Assembly (NCBI GenBank): GCA_022266195.1
Contig: WHVY01000001.1
Span: forward strand, 10,726,001 to 10,790,000
Direction: 5' to 3'
Source: Tetranychus cinnabarinus
Lineage: Eukaryota > Arthropoda > Arachnida > Trombidiformes > Tetranychidae
Length of the DNA: 64,000 bases
The translations under genes and the position numbers were made by a program. Each line of letters opens with the position of its first letter. Position 1 is the stretch's first letter. Below are positions 12,542 to 24,103 of this stretch, piece by piece. The notes beneath the pieces were generated by a model. The model was given only the letters and a program-made list of their open reading frames with translations, made no database searches and had not been told where the DNA came from.

Positions 12542-14492
12542 TGGGACTTGATGCTTTTAAAACGCCCCGCAGTGTAAGTTTGAAAAATTATTGGAAATTT
12601 TTGTTGAATTTTACGGGCATTTTCGATCATTTCAAAAAATCGTAAATGTTGGATAACTTTTGAACCATAATACGGATCGATCTCAGATTTAAATCCAGTA
12701 TTGACGCAAATCTAATCCATATTTCCTGAAAATTTCAGGCTTATAGCTATAAAACTTAATAGAAATTCCAATCAAACTATTTGTAACATAATTTTTCCTC
12801 ACAGGTTAGTCAAATCTAATTGATGATTATCATGGTGATGATGTAAATCTACAGGTATTTCAGTTTTATCACCATTTAGTCGCATTGAAACCATTTTCAA
12901 TACCGTTTGTGAGCATAAAGTAATAGTGAATTGGTAAAGATTACCAAGGATAACAAGTAATAAACAATGCAACCAGCATTGGGTTTTAACCAATTCATCA
13001 ATAATACATTTAATTATGTCCATTGAGCTTATTAGACAATCATTTTGATGGTTAAAGATATAAAACATTGAATTAGTGACGCAAAAAACACAGAAAATAA
13101 TTGAAATGAAATCTACTGACAGTAAATAATAACGTAAATCTAAGCTTGATCAAAGGTTTAAAAGGTCACAATTGTATTGACTTTTACGAGCTAATTTTCA
13201 AGCTGATAATCTCGATTTCAAGCAGTCTTTTGTTTCGCTTTTTAGACTATTTTCAAAATAATTAAATTTCAGCTTTAAAATACGCTTTGGAGGCATTTGT
13301 CTAAATGCACATTTGACTGTTTTGTTTTAAATTAAACAGACTGATTAATTAGGAGAGACTATTGATGATCCAATTGTCTAGAGAAGGTGAAAAACGACAG
13401 GAATAATAACAAAAGAGGAAGCAATTGAATTTGGTATCTACAATGAACAGGAAAAAAGTCACCAAAGCTGATGTAATTAAAATTTCACCAGTACTAATAG
13501 TACAAGAATATAATGGTTTTTTGACGATCATTTCATTATTGTTTTCATTAGTCTCGCCAGTCAAGCTTATTATCACAGTAAACTTTGTCTGTTAACCAAG
13601 TTGACAAGCAAAAAAGACATTGATTTAAGTCTCACTGGATGAAAATTCAAAGTATTTGCTTTCCGGTTCTGTGTAAATACAACTGTGAAACAGCTTTCAC
13701 TCTTTAAGGTTTGAATTTGAGTTTCTTCCTAATGTTTACAGAATGTCTCATGGAATAATTTAATTGTAACCAATTTAGCCGATTAAATGGAAACGAGAAC
13801 CTTGAGTTAACATGTGAGGAACAATCTGATGACAAAGAAAAAGAGAAAAAGAAGAAAAAATTGAAACATGTATCATTATCAAGTCAGAATAATTTGTCTT
13901 CTTTTCTTTCTGAATAAGAGGAAAAGGTTAAGACAGAAACAATTAAATCCCAATTGGTAAAAATTTACATTCAATAATATACGTTTGTATAATAGATATT
14001 TACATAAATAGCTGTTTAACCGATCCAACTTTCAAATTGAATCCCAATATCATAAACAAAGTTAACAATCCACTTTTAAATTGCTCATTTTCCAGTCGCA
14101 ATCAATTCCTAGTCCAGGTCAATGAACATAATGAAGACGATGATCAAAGTGATGAGGGTTTGTATTTTATCCATTGAATATTGAGTGTAACAAACTGTAT
14201 TCAATTTGCATTTGCTGGTATAAAATCATCGGCAATAATTTCAATAAATTTATGTATAATATTTATAATTTTGTCATTTATAACTGAATATTTAAAATCT
14301 GTTTCTTTGTATAGTTGTCATTTGGTTGGGCCATTTGTCATAATTAAAATCATCAACAACGGGTAATCAATGATTGGCTTTAACTTTCAATTTATATGCA
14401 TTTTTGGCTTCATCCTGTGGTTCAAACCGATGAAAATTCATCGCTAAAATGGATCATTCATCGCATTGAGTATCCCATGAAGGAACAGTTGA

Positions 14493-17400
14493 TCAATTTA
14501 GTGGATCCGAGGTTTCCATTGAGAAGTCAACATAACCAAAAGATAGACCGCGACTGAATCCATCCTGAAAGGTGAGAGAAATAAAAATAAGATTAGAACA
14601 TGATAATTGAAAATGATTAGAAAACAATTAAACTAGCAAACAAAATGAAATTTCGATTACTAATATCACAATAAACAAGATTTATTCAAAAGATTGCCAT
14701 ACATCAACTTGACTAACATTTTAATCAAAGATTGTAAACAACAACTAAACCTACAATTTATAAATAAACATTGATTGTGTTTACTGAATGATATCCAAAT
14801 TTGATGATAATTTTCATCAAGAATGGTGAAAAAAATGTAATGAAATGAGGAAGAAAAATGAAAAGGAAAAAAAATAAATTTCAGTAAATGGTATGATGAA
14901 TGGTTAATCGGTAAGCCACACGCAATTATTACAACAAAGTGTTCAAATAACGTGGTAAGATTAACCAAATTGCCCAAATAGCCGTGAAAAAAAGTACAGG
15001 TAAACTGATCATTATTGTGATGGTAAGATGATAGAGTCGGAATGATGAGAAATGAGTGATTAACTGGCCTAAATCAAATGTTAAATCAACAAATGTATGG
15101 CTTTAAACATAAGGTAAAACTTGTAAACAAGAGGGAAAACAACTGAACTTTGGCAAACAGTTAGATAACATTCTTGGTTGGATCAGTATTTTTTTCACGG
15201 AAACAAAGCATCATCATACAGAAACAAAAATCATCATGGTTTAGCTAATCTAACCAATTGGTTGGTTGAACAAGGTTGACAACAAAAAAGAAAGACAATT
15301 TGAAAGAGAGTTTAATAGTCTGGAATGGGATGAGTAGAGAGAGAGAGAGAGAAAAAGTCAATTTGATGATAAATCAGATGAAATAATGAGACAAATTAAC
15401 ACAAAGATGATCATGGTTAGACTAGCGAAACGTAATTGTTTTGTTTGCTGCTTCCCTTCCTTTGCTTTCCTGAGTAAATCAAATTTTCTTTGCCAAATAT
15501 GAAGAGAAATGAATATTGTAATCGATTAGGTAAAGTTAACAATTGGCTTCAAAGCCATTATAATGGATTTACCCTGGGATAAGGTAACAAAATGATGATT
15601 AAAGGTTAAAAGTATGATTTGATCAGTTGATTGGAACACAGTTTTAAAGCCATTAAAGATTAGAGGGCAAAAAAAACGTTGACTAAACAATTAGTGACTC
15701 AATATTTGGGCGCAATGTTTCATGAATTTTGTCAGTTCATTGAGAATTTTATATTTTCTTCTTTATCATTTACTCTTTCATCTTCTAGCTTTAATTTTTT
15801 TCCCTTTCTTAAATTCATTCAATTCATGATGTGTTTCAAGGTTTCCCTTCAGACAAGTTTTCCATTCAAAAGTCAATCCTGATTTTGGTATTTCTTTTCA
15901 TTCTCTTGCTATCTTTGCTAGTTTACTTGTTCTTGTTGCTTTACGAGTTGTTTGCCTGAGTTTTTGGCTCTCTTCTTCCTTCTTTCCTTTCTTCTTCTGC
16001 TTATTTCAATTTTTGCTTAACTTCACGCATTACAACTTTTCATATCATCTTCATCATGAAATACTCAGTTTTGAGGGCGGCTATTGAATGGATTAACAAA
16101 ATAACAAGTCGATCAAGATTGATGGTGATCGAGAAGAATGGAAAAATTGGCTACCAAATGGTTTTACATTTACAGTTCACAGGTACCGAAGTGACCTTAA
16201 ATCGTTCAAGCACAATCACTCGGCCTCTTTTTTTGCATTTGATTTTGTGTTAAACAATCAATATCACCATCGACTTATTGTAATTCATTAACCATTCATC
16301 AGTCTTTAGTTTTGCTTCTTCATCTTGTTAATTGAAATAGTCACACAACACACATTTATGTAAAAACCATTTCATTTATATCTTTTTTTTATGTTCAGCA
16401 AAAATTACACACCCTTTCCATTCAGGGTCATACTGATTCTTTCCTGTTTCACCGGAACTTTATACTGTTAAACCTCAGGTATAGTAGTTATGGTTAGCAT
16501 CAAGTTGACCTGAAGGATGATAGCCAAGATGGAAATAAAAAAACGCAATTCAAGTCCGGTTTAGAGCTGATTTAGTGCTAATTGCGGGAGTCTTCAAATG
16601 AATGTAATAAATAAAATAACAAACACAATACCTTTGCTTAACCATTAAACGATAATGTAGTTAATAGCAATTTGTAACATTATAAGGTAGCATTATAAAT
16701 GTTAACAAATTGTATTAATTAAATTAATATAAATATCTGAATAGTTGAAGAGTTTTCCTTTCATTGTGTTGCTACTCATTTGAGTACCAAATGATTCATT
16801 TAAATGTTACCTAATGGTGAAATTTGTAATAAGTGTGAATAATTTGTCGTTTTGCTTGAAAACAATTTCCAAGTTTAAGGTATTATAAATATGCACAAGA
16901 TTGTATGCATGTGAAAAAAATGATCAAGTTGAGAAATGGAGAAATGATAAACGATGAGAAGTAGTGACTGAGAGACTGGGTTAGAGAGAAAGATGAAGAT
17001 TAAGCCAGGGAAATGATAAGAGATGAGAATAGTGTGAATGAGAATTGTAGGGAAGTGATGAACAATACACGAAACAGGAAGAAAAGTGGTAGTCAGAAGA
17101 TGATGATGGCAATGAAGGAGAGTGAAAAATGAACAAATTTTGGGTCAAACTTACTCTCATTTCAGCAAGTTTCTTGTCAATATCGCCAATTGCTTGTTCT
17201 AATTGTTTGGCCTCAAAAGAGCCCATTCCAAATGGATCAGAACCATTGATTTTATTGGCTTCCGGATCAAAAGGTTCAAATCCAAATATATCTTTAGCTT
17301 CATTAGTTGTGTTATCTTGATTATGACCAATACCAGTTCCATTGGTATGACCCAGGTTATTGACATGACCGTTAACTGGGTAACTGTTTACTGGACCGTT

Positions 17401-18705
17401 ACTGTTTATCGTTGTCATTTTTGAATTTGTTGTTGTTGTCGGTGGTACTGATGTTGTTGCAGATAATGATGACACTGTTAGTGGTTGATTTGATGTTGTG
17501 CTAATTGATAATGGCGGGGATGATGATGAGGATAAAGAAGATACAGATGAATTCGATGAGTTGATTGAAGATGATGTTAAAGATGAGCCTATTAAGGGTT
17601 TTGTTGTTGTTGACGTCGTCATACTATTCACTTTAATTTCTTCATAAGACCTTGGATCAAATGTTTGATCATCAAGGCTTAAATTTTCTAGCTTACGACC
17701 AACGGTTGGTTGATCATCAATATCTAACAAATTGATGGCTGCCTGCTGATGATGACTTCGATTTGCTATTCTTTGAACAGGCGGTGGTGGTTGAATTGGC
17801 TGTAGTTTATTTATCTCAGAGCCATTTGTTAAAACGGATGAACGACCAGAACCAGATGATTTCATTGATGATCTCGACTTATTTTCATAATTAGCTAAAC
17901 GATTTTTTAACGTTCTGTTTTCAGCTTCCAGTTCCTGAACTTTTTTATGAAGCACCATTATTTGTTTACGCATCTCTAGATCACGTCCAGATGTTTCAAG
18001 GAACCTACGATAGGCCAATTCAAAGGCTTGGCCAATAGTTAACGTTATCTCCTCTGATAATTTGTCAGATACAAAAACAAAACAACTGTGACGATCAGAT
18101 TCAGCCTCTTTAGCAATGAAACTGAAAAACTTTGGATCCGATTTATCATCAGCACAGTAAGAGATTCGATGAAGAGGATATTGGAAGGATATTTTTTTAC
18201 TCTTGGGATCCTGAATGGCAACTCCATCCACAGAAATGGTCAACTCAACCTTGGGTGTTTTAGTTCCTTCAGCTCGCCGTAGATGCTGACTAAATTTCAT
18301 CTTACGGATCCCTTCTTTAACAACGTCAATGCCTTTTGGCTGATCTACTTCTGTTTTACCTAAAAACTAAGGGACAGAAAAAAAACAGAAAAGATAAGTG
18401 AGTAAAATGTAAACAAATGCTGAGCAAAGATACGATAGGTCAGGTAGATTAATGAAAAGAGGTCAATTGTTTCAAGTAGACCAAAGATTACATTTGTAAG
18501 ATTGCTAATAGTCTGAAAATATTTTACAATCAAGACAAATCAAGCAAAGAAATAAGTAACAATAGATTCTTACTTTGACAAGATAGGCAACATGACCGCG
18601 TTGCAATGCGTCGGGTGGATGAATCCAGTTTGGTTTACCGTGATTTTTGGACCATTTATTACCATTGGAAGAAGTCCATTTTAAAAGAGATCCTTGCTTC
18701 ATCAT
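14493..18705 (-). CDS. ced-6: CED-6/GULP engulfment adaptor protein
   Basis: Three coding exons on the minus strand: 18705-18574, 18366-17155 and 14564-14493, giving about 471 residues. The start is the ATG at 18705. Residues about 30-170 form a PTB domain containing GKPNWIHPPDAL, FLGKTEVDQPKG and ITLTIGQAFELAYRRFLE, very close to human GULP1 and fly Ced-6. A leucine-zipper coiled coil follows (about 174-206), then a long Ser/Thr-rich linker, then the conserved IFGFEPFDP motif. The last exon, 2.6 kb away, encodes DGFSRGLSFGYVDF...SDPLN and then TGA, matching the conserved family C-terminus. The donor GTAAGT at 17154 and the acceptor at 14565-14566 are both in phase 0. In animals this adaptor binds NPXY tails of engulfment receptors (CED-1/Draper, LRP1) and promotes uptake of apoptotic cells. 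It is divergent from wdr61. Reading through the 17154 donor would give a spurious 57-residue tail. Confidence 0.95.
15335..15351. repeat. (AG)n microsatellite inside ced-6 intron 2
   Basis: A run of about eight AG dinucleotides. It lies within the 2.6 kb intron 14565-17154, which otherwise holds only short unsupported frames. Confidence 0.9.
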
Positions 18706-19546
18706 GATCAACTTAAGAAGATAACTTGAGAAAAACTAATTTTTAAATATCAACCAGAAACCAGAGTTTAAATAAAGAAAAATAGCGAAAAAAAGTAATG
18801 GAAAAAGCAAACGAAGATAAAAATTTACTCAAAGAAACGAAAACAAAAACGAAAATTATTAGACAAAATTGACGAGAAGTAATGTAACAAAAAGTTCAAC
18901 GGTATGGATACAAACAACAAAAAAACAGATAGCCAACAATAATAACGGATTAAACAGGAAAAGATTCAGCAACAATCTTGATTCAGTAAACACAAGTATC
19001 TAATGAACAGAAACTGAAAAATATCTGTCAACTCTAGAGGAAAACAGTACAGTTACCATAGTAATTGAAACTGCTTCTAAGGCGCCGCCTTTTTACAATT
19101 TCAATCAAAATAAGCTTACTCATGACGCCATCTTACAAATCAAGTTACAATCAGTGATTAGGTGACTATTTAAAATTTCAAGTGTAATCAAGGGAAATCA
19201 ATAAACTAATTCTGATGAAAATATTCAAATATTCACACGAAACTTGTCAGTTGATTTGTTGAGCCTGATATCAAAATGCCGTTTTTCAGAGATTCGTTTG
19301 GAACAAGTTCGTTCAAATTGAAGCAAATCTTTTATGCGATCGTAATAATGTTTTGTTTGAGTTGATTAATTTTTAATTTAACTTTCCTGAATTTAATTGG
19401 ATTTTTAACTAATTTTTGATTCAACTTTGTTATTCTATTTGTTATAAGTTATAACATTAGATGGCGTCAGTCAACTTTATCATTTACCGCAATTTTTTGA
19501 AAGTGATGATAGGTTTTGCATGCAGCAACAATAGTGATTAATAAAC
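18706..19546. promoter_or_regulatory. Shared divergent promoter of ced-6 and wdr61
   Basis: The two start codons are 841 bp apart, head to head. The interval contains the 10-mer GATGGCGTCA twice in opposite orientations: 19123-19132 on the minus strand and 19460-19469 on the plus strand. Its GATGGC core resembles a YY1-type element and its end resembles a CRE half-site. The wdr61-proximal copy is preserved in the duplicated fragment at 25155-25164. No TATA box is apparent, as expected for housekeeping promoters. That these are promoter elements is inference from position and symmetry. Confidence 0.55.
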
Positions 19547-20693
19547 ATGGTAAGTTTTTGTCTTTGCCTTTTCTAATTATTGGTCCATTTTGATTGATTT
19601 TATTGTCTTGTTTACCAGCTTAAAGTATTGAGTCGAGAGGAACAGGCCCATGATGGTCCCATTTGGAGTCTAGGAATCAGTAAAGGAGGAGAAAACAATA
19701 ATAGCGATAATACGTTCATTGTTACCGGTAGTGTTGATGATACTGTCAAAGCTTGGCAATGGTATGTTAATTGTTTATTTGAATATTATGGATTTTAATC
19801 AATAACTCATCTTGTTTCTTGCAGGGTTGATGATACATTAACTTTGAAATATATCTTTGAAGGCCATGCTTTGGGTGTTATGTCTGTCGACGTGAACCAT
19901 GCAGGTAATATTGCTGCTTCAGCTTCGCTTGACAGTCATATCAGACTTTGGGATTTAATATCTGGAGTCCAAGTTCAAAGTATTGATGCTGGACCGGTTG
20001 ATTCATGGACAATATGCTTTTCACCTGATGATAAACTTATCGCTACAGGATGTAACAGCAAAGTAAACATGTATTCCAGCGATACTGGAAAGTTACAAAC
20101 ATCAATAGATACAAGTGGAAAGTTTACTCTTACATTAGGTTTTAGTCCTGATGGTAAAACTATCGCTACAGGAGCAATTGATGGTATGATTCAAATTTTC
20201 GATATTGAAACTAAGATGGTTATAAATACTCTGGAACCCCATGCTATGCCAGTACGATCTATTGCATTCTCACCTGATGGTAAATACTTAGCCTCTGCCT
20301 CTGATGATTATCACATCAAAATTTTTGAAGTCGACAAAGCTGATCCTATATCAACCCTCTCTGGTCATGGCTCATGGGTCTTAAATGTAACTTTTTCACC
20401 TGACGGGAAACATTTTGCTTCCAGGTTTGTTGATTCTTTCTAGACATTTTATTCTTGACGTGAAGTCTATTAAGTTTTTTTTGAGTTCACCTCACAATAA
20501 TATCCTTACTCATCTCTTTTCTCTCAGTTCATCTGACAAGACGGTAAAAATTTGGGAACTCGGTAACAAAGAAGCTTTACAAACATTCAGAGAACATAAA
20601 GATCAAGTCTCCTGTTGTCGCTATAATTCAGATGGATCCAGACTGGTTTCAGTTTCAGATGATCACAATATTGTTATTTATGCAGTCGAATAA
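19547..20693 (+). CDS. wdr61: WDR61/SKI8 WD40-repeat protein
   Basis: Four coding exons: 19547-19549 (only the ATG), 19619-19761, 19825-20424 and 20528-20693, totalling 912 nt and 303 residues. Human WDR61 is of nearly the same length. Introns are 69, 63 and 103 bp with GT-AG ends, and the frame is maintained throughout. The protein is a seven-bladed WD40 propeller. Diagnostic segments include EEQAHDGPIWSL, GHALGVMSVDVNH, SIDAGPVDSWTICFSPDD, AIDGMIQIFD, LSGHGSWVLNV and SSSDKTVKIWE, all aligning with WDR61. In animals and yeast this protein is the SKI8 subunit of the SKI complex, which feeds the cytoplasmic RNA exosome, and in animals it also belongs to the PAF1 transcription-elongation complex. 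It shares a promoter with ced-6. A broken partial copy lies at 25.1-25.7 kb. Confidence 0.97.
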
Positions 20694-20835
20694 TCTCCTA
20701 TGATCTTAATGTCAAAAGTATTTTCATAAATAATGTTCAAGAATTATCTTAAAAATTTCTCTTTCATTCATTCATTCACTATCATTCAAACTTGATAAAC
20801 ATGTATTGAAAATAAGAAATCCTATTAACATGTAC

Positions 20836-20841
20836 AATAAA
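20836..20841 (+). terminator. Polyadenylation signal of wdr61
   Basis: AATAAA 143 bases after the stop codon, followed by A-rich sequence. Position suits the 3' end of wdr61. Confidence 0.6.
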
Positions 20842-21157
20842 AAAAATTATGAATTCAATTTATCTTCAGTTAAATTCAAATTCAAAATACTTTCTCAACC
20901 CGCTTAATTGCTAAATTAATTCACAATGTCAGCTACTGTTGGTTGATAAAAGAAATGATAAAATGACTGAATCCTATTCAAATTCGGCGCTTCTTGCCTA
21001 CGAAATCTTTAGCTACCTTGGTTACCATGAGTTGTTTGATAAAGCTAAACTTCCGTTTCCTTTCCAACTTAAACCCAATGCGATTCATTTATTGCAATAA
21101 GACAGAATATCGGTGAGGAACAATTAAGTTTAAATTGTGACCCTTCTGTTGGACGTG

Positions 21158-21169
21158 CTTCTTCTCTCT
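21158..21169 (+). promoter_or_regulatory. Candidate 5' TOP start of RpS27
   Basis: CTTCTTCTCTCT is a pyrimidine run beginning with C, 47 bases upstream of the RpS27 ATG. This is the form and position of a 5' terminal oligopyrimidine tract, the usual transcription start of animal ribosomal-protein genes, through which translation responds to growth signals. The start site itself is inferred. Confidence 0.45.
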
Positions 21170-21215
21170 GGTCTATTAATTTGTTTAGATTGTGAAAAAC
21201 TAGTAATATTTCAAT

Positions 21216-21647
21216 ATGCCCGTAAGTTTGATTTACATTTGTGGATAATTTCAACATTTCATTATAATTGTTTTTTGTTTTTTTTTCGCAGTTAGCAAGA
21301 GATTTACTTCATCCAAGTCCAGAGGAAGAAAGGAGGAAATGTAAACTTAAGCGATTAGTCCAACATCCTAACTCTTATTTTATGGATGTCAAATGCCCAG
21401 GTATGTTTACGTGACTTAAAAACAGCTAAAAGTTTATCTGTGAAATGTTATTCAAAGATTAATTCCATCATTTTCATTTCCTTTTACAACAATCATTTGT
21501 GTTTTAGGTTGCTGGACCATTACAACTGTATTCAGCCACGCTCAAACTGCTGTGCAGTGCAAAGGTTGCGCTACAATCCTTTGTACATCAACTGGTGGTA
21601 AAGCTAGACTGAAGGATGGATGCTCTTTTAGGAAAAAGCCTTATTAA
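21216..21647 (+). CDS. RpS27: 40S ribosomal protein eS27
   Basis: Three coding exons: 21216-21221 (ATGCCC), 21292-21400 and 21508-21647, total 255 nt, 84 residues, the same length as human RPS27. The sequence starts MPLARDLLHPSPEEERRK and is nearly identical to the human protein along its length. The zinc ribbon is intact: Cys37 and Cys40 (KCPGC) with Cys56 and Cys59 (QCKGC). It is a component of the small cytosolic ribosomal subunit. The first intron falls after only two codons, a layout common in ribosomal-protein genes. The gene follows wdr61 by about 0.5 kb in the same orientation and is convergent with mRpS18A. Confidence 0.98.
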
Positions 21648-21831
21648 ATCTCATCTTTTTCTTTAAAGTTCGACCTTTTCCAGAAATTCTGAGATTTTCT
21701 TTGAAGAAGGAAAAAACGATTATTTATTTGGATGAAACGGCAAAGGATTCTAATGAAGCTAAAGATGGACTGATAACATCAAATACAGATATAAAATTGA
21801 AGCTGTTGTTCCATTTAATTACAATTACTTT

Positions 21832-21837
21832 AATAAA
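21832..21837 (+). terminator. Polyadenylation signal of RpS27
   Basis: AATAAA 185 bases after the RpS27 stop. The 3' flank of RpS27 (from about 21668) is also the start of the duplicated segment found at 28.1 kb. Confidence 0.5.
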
Positions 21838-22147
21838 AATTCAATTTTCTGGTTTATTTGTCGATTCCATTGTTTTCAACATTTGATATTTCATTGAGAC
21901 ACTGAAACGATTCTAAGTGCATCCAGTAAAAGTGCAATCATCTGGTCTTTGATTTATTTAAAGGAGAGACATGAAGAAAGTGTAAACTCAAGCCTTGAAT
22001 TGGATTGTTGCTCAGACCAAACAAGCTTCAACATAATCATCTTTATCTGTTCAATTTTCAAGTTAGATTTAATATGAAGTATAACATCGATATTGTATCT
22101 AGCCCAATAAGTCTAAACCCTTTACATGTAATCACTTTACCTTTGTA

Positions 22148-22153
22148 TTTATT
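22148..22153 (-). terminator. Polyadenylation signal of mRpS18A
   Basis: TTTATT on the plus strand reads AATAAA for the minus-strand gene, about 160 bases past its stop codon. Assignment is by position only. Confidence 0.4.
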
Positions 22154-22311
22154 TATCTGTTCTCAATGAATATCGTCTTCCACGCTAACAGAATAGGAGA
22201 AAAATTCTGAGTTGCTTACTGATCTCTTATGAAATGAAATCTATCATGAAAATTTTTAGGAGAAAAGATTTACTATTAACAATCTATTTACATAATGCTA
22301 CAAATCTCGAA

Positions 22312-22984
22312 CTATTTCCAATATTTATCTTTGACAGTCCAAAACATGTCATCACGTCTTTTGTATGGATACATATAGTAGCTATTCAGCTTATCATATG
22401 TACCAGCAGCTTCAGGCCAATCTTTTGGTCGTGGTAATAAACGGCAAGTTTGAGCTTTACGAATTAGGTGCTTGACAATTCCGTATTGGCGATTACAAAG
22501 TCGAGTATCTTCCCGAGGCATCATTTTACCATTTTCGTCGACAAATTGTCCGATTATAAGAATATCCTGAAATAAAAAGAGATAATTTTTAATTGATTGT
22601 TGACCTTTTGAAATTAGTATAAATCAAGAACAAGGTAACTAACCGTATAAGAAAGATTCTTCAAATTTAATCTACACAGAGGACAGGCTGGATTCTTCTC
22701 AACTGATGGAATCAAACTTTGCTTCCTATCAGAATCGATTTCAACTCCTTTGACCACAGTAACATTATCATTTTCCTCAATGACCACTTCAAAATAAAAA
22801 AAAGAAATAAAAAGAAACCACATGAATGAGAATCCAATTCAGATAAAGATAAACAAAAACATGTGCAAAATTTACGAAAAAGCAACTTACATTTACGGAC
22901 CATCTTTATCGATGTGGTAGATATAAATCTATTGAATGTATGCCCATAATTACAAGTTAACTTACAAATTTTATTGATCAACAT
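22312..22984 (-). CDS. mRpS18A: Mitochondrial ribosomal protein S18A (mL66)
   Basis: Three coding exons on the minus strand: 22984-22891, 22786-22644 and 22566-22312, total 492 nt, 163 residues. Introns are 104 and 77 bp with GTAAGT and GTTAGT donors. The N-terminal 30 residues are basic, Ser/Thr-rich and without acid, as for a mitochondrial presequence (NRFISTTSIKM). The core has the S18 zinc-site pair CPLC (66-69) with RLNLKN, then DILIIGQFV, MMPREDTRLC and RKAQTCRLLPRP. This pattern matches human MRPS18A (CPICRWNLK, LLLSQF, LPRKITGLC, LLPNHRP) better than MRPS18B or S18C. The MRPS18A paralogue sits in the large mitoribosomal subunit. An alternative donor-like GTAAGT lies inside exon 1 (near 22965), but using it would break the frame. 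Confidence 0.9.
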
Positions 22985-23184
22985 TTTTCATCAAAATAAT
23001 AAATGTTCCAATCAACAAAAACGTGAATAAATTGATTTCATTTGTTTTCAACAGCTGAAACTTACCGTAACTTCTAATGAATAGCATAGATGGCACTACC
23101 TAACCACAAAATCAAAATAATTGAGATTTTTATTAATAATAACTCGATCAGTTTGTAATTAACGTGATTAATTAGAGTTCGGAC

Positions 23185-23300
23185 AAATGGTACATGTGCC
23201 TGCTCGACCGAGCAATGGCATGACGCTATCGTCCGAGGGATTATGGCTGAGCGCCTCTAAGTCAGGGTCTGTCATTATACGGTAACGATACCGTTAAGTA
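23185..23300 (+). rRNA. Isolated fragment of 28S (LSU) rRNA gene
   Basis: The core at 23238-23265 reads GGATTATGGCTGAGCGCCTC then TAAGTCAG. It corresponds to the near-universal 28S 3'-region sequence GGATTATGACTGAACGCC followed by TCTAAGTCAGAA, with two A-to-G differences. The preceding bases (GAGCAATGGCATGACGCTATCGTCCG region, 23210-23236) also align with the 28S segment upstream of it, and CGATACC follows. The element is far too short for a functional rRNA gene, and no 18S, 5.8S or other 28S parts are nearby. It is therefore an rDNA-derived insertion. The exact ends are unclear; homology may extend towards 23400. Confidence 0.8.
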
Positions 23301-23970
23301 CTCACAAGTACTTGTCAGTGTGCCATAGGTAAAACTATGTCGGGGTAACCAATATTCACCTTTAATGGAGAGAAAGCATTGAGGTCTGGATTGATAATAA
23401 CATCCAACCGGCTGTTCTGACCCTAAATTCAAAACAAATTTACGTTGGTCTGCCTGAATATTAAATGATCCAAAGACGAGCCAACAAATCAGTTTTTGTC
23501 ACAATAAATCGCATCAATCAACCTTTTTGGATCAAATCTCAGTGGAACAATAGGTAAGTGTCTTCCTCGTTGACCTTTCATCATGACTTACATTTTCTCA
23601 AAGTCGAGTTGCGGTCAGAAAATGCGAAGAGTTGGAGAAGAGACAAACCTGATTGATATCATGAAAAGGTAATTTGATTTTCATTTAATCCTGACATTTG
23701 AAGACATTGAGAGTTGAAAGCATAGATTCTAGAAAGTCTTTGACAGTTTACTCGAGAGTTTATTTCTTGTCAAACACGTATATTTCAACCGCCAGATTAG
23801 ACCCTTTAAAATGGCCCGAAAACATAAACTAAAACGATTAACCTACAAATAGGCAAACCATACATTCTAGAATCTGCGGTTGAACTTCTTACGAACCTTT
23901 CTTGCCTGCCACAAACAAACCTCAAGTTAAACTCTTTTGATTTAACCCGTTTATCGTCCAGAAACTTGGG

Positions 23971-24008
23971 TATAAAAGTCAATGTGAAATTGGACAAAAG
24001 TATCATTC
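23971..24008 (+). promoter_or_regulatory. TATA box and initiator of the secreted-protein gene
   Basis: TATAAAAG begins at 23971, and TCATTC at 24003-24008 matches the arthropod initiator consensus, with its A 34 bases downstream of the first T. The predicted 5' UTR is then about 100 bases to the ATG at 24104. A focused TATA promoter fits a regulated, tissue-specific gene, unlike its TATA-less housekeeping neighbours. Confidence 0.55.
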
Positions 24009-24103
24009 TTGCAACTTCATTTGCTCTGAACTATTTCACCTTAAACATCTTCTAGTTATTACTCTAGTCCTTGTGCTACCTAAAACTACCTTAAAAGTAC
24101 AAT

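Larger units (their letters stand above)
8912..14492. other. Intergenic stretch between the RP2-like gene and ced-6
   Basis: No gene can be supported. A minus-strand hydrophobic open frame at 9390-9172 (Trp, Phe and Val-rich, then a Cys) looks superficially like one membrane segment of a receptor, but it starts at TTG after a stop and has no partner exons. Its complement is a pyrimidine-rich tract (9400-9520). An ATG-initiated 89-codon minus frame at 13068-12799 has one hydrophobic segment and no recognisable homology. The tRNA-like repeat at 10.3-10.5 kb and a small inverted repeat at 12.5 kb are listed separately. Confidence 0.5.

Noticed and set aside
16981..17154. 57-residue C-terminal extension of ced-6 by readthrough
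   Set aside because: A consensus donor GTAAGT ends the exon at 17155 and the conserved family C-terminus is found in a separate exon at 14493-14564.
17155..17424. Plus-strand frames inside ced-6 exon 2 and adjacent intron
   Set aside because: They are antisense shadows of the PTB adaptor gene.
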